A DNA stretch of 64,000 bases, taken from NCBI RefSeq assembly GCF_026210795.1, contig NC_089453.1, forward strand, positions 1,862,501-1,926,500, given 5' to 3'. The position numbers and the translations under genes were made by a program. This document shows, piece after piece, positions 63,991-64,000 of this stretch. Origin of the DNA: Rhizophagus irregularis. Lineage: Eukaryota > Glomeromycota > Glomeromycetes > Glomerales > Glomeraceae. The notes under the pieces were generated by a model. The model was not told where the DNA came from and ran no database searches. It saw only the letters and a list, made by a program, of their open reading frames with translations. How positions within the stretch are numbered: the stretch's first letter is position 1; each line of letters starts with the position of its first letter.

Positions 63991-64000
63991 CTAATTAAAT

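Larger units (their letters stand above)
56208..64000 (-). mobile_element. Second LINE, decayed, running off the window
   Basis: The poly(A) tail lies at 56208-56228 (T run on plus). Going leftward in transcript order from 64000: ORF1 remnants, endonuclease, RT, RNase H and a CCHC-like knuckle, the same order as the 27.4-36-kb LINE and clearly of the same group. It is interrupted by a solo LTR (60038-60646) and a TTA-element derivative (62647-63340). Multiple stops and frameshifts show it is inactive. Confidence 0.88.

Overview
The window is about 64 kb of very AT-rich eukaryotic DNA. Short GT-AG introns, a tyrosine-kinase-like kinase with HRDLHSGN and a DLG (not DFG) motif, Plavaka-type transposases, LINEs with an RNase H domain and S-adenosylmethionine methyltransferase relics together point to an arbuscular mycorrhizal fungus (Glomeromycotina, Rhizophagus-like). 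This assignment is an inference from family resemblance; no search was run.

Layout. 0-10 kb holds the only two ordinary host genes, both on the minus strand: a seven-helix receptor-like gene (three exons, 346 aa) and a kinase (six exons, 499 aa) whose tail is built from tiny phase-1 exons. 10.4-13.3 kb is a cluster of non-autonomous DNA transposons, including a 1.15-kb hAT element with a perfect 8-bp target duplication inserted in degenerate telomere-like repeats. 14.4-15.1 kb is a frameshifted methyltransferase relic. 17.8-19.7 kb is the first of three minus-strand arrays of micro-exons separated by short, structured introns. 20.1-23.8 kb holds a DDE-type transposase gene broken by a palindromic MITE, with a convergent C2H2 zinc-finger gene. 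27.4-36.0 kb is a complete 8.57-kb LINE with 16-bp target duplications. 36.5-38.8 kb is a second micro-exon array and a decayed gene.

39.5-50.9 kb is a three-level nest. A Plavaka/CACTA element (broken transposase plus an intact, divergently transcribed 508-codon partner gene) carries a hAT MITE (8-bp duplication). The hAT carries a 4.46-kb transposon with TTA target duplications and a large zinc-finger DDE transposase that I cannot assign to a named superfamily. 51.3-55.4 kb is the third and most regular micro-exon array. It includes a 1.16-kb intron made of about 21 alternating hairpins and is bounded by a short inverted repeat. 56.2-64 kb is a decayed second LINE carrying a solo LTR and an internally deleted copy of the TTA transposon.

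The most novel signal is the micro-exon arrays at 17.8-19.7, 36.5-38.8 and 51.8-54.7 kb. Exons of about 25-50 nt alternate with introns mostly of about 50-110 nt. In these introns the TACTAAC-like branch site sits in a hairpin, and in the third array the 5' splice site is also next to, or inside, a second hairpin. The second candidate for something undescribed is the TTA-duplicating transposon.
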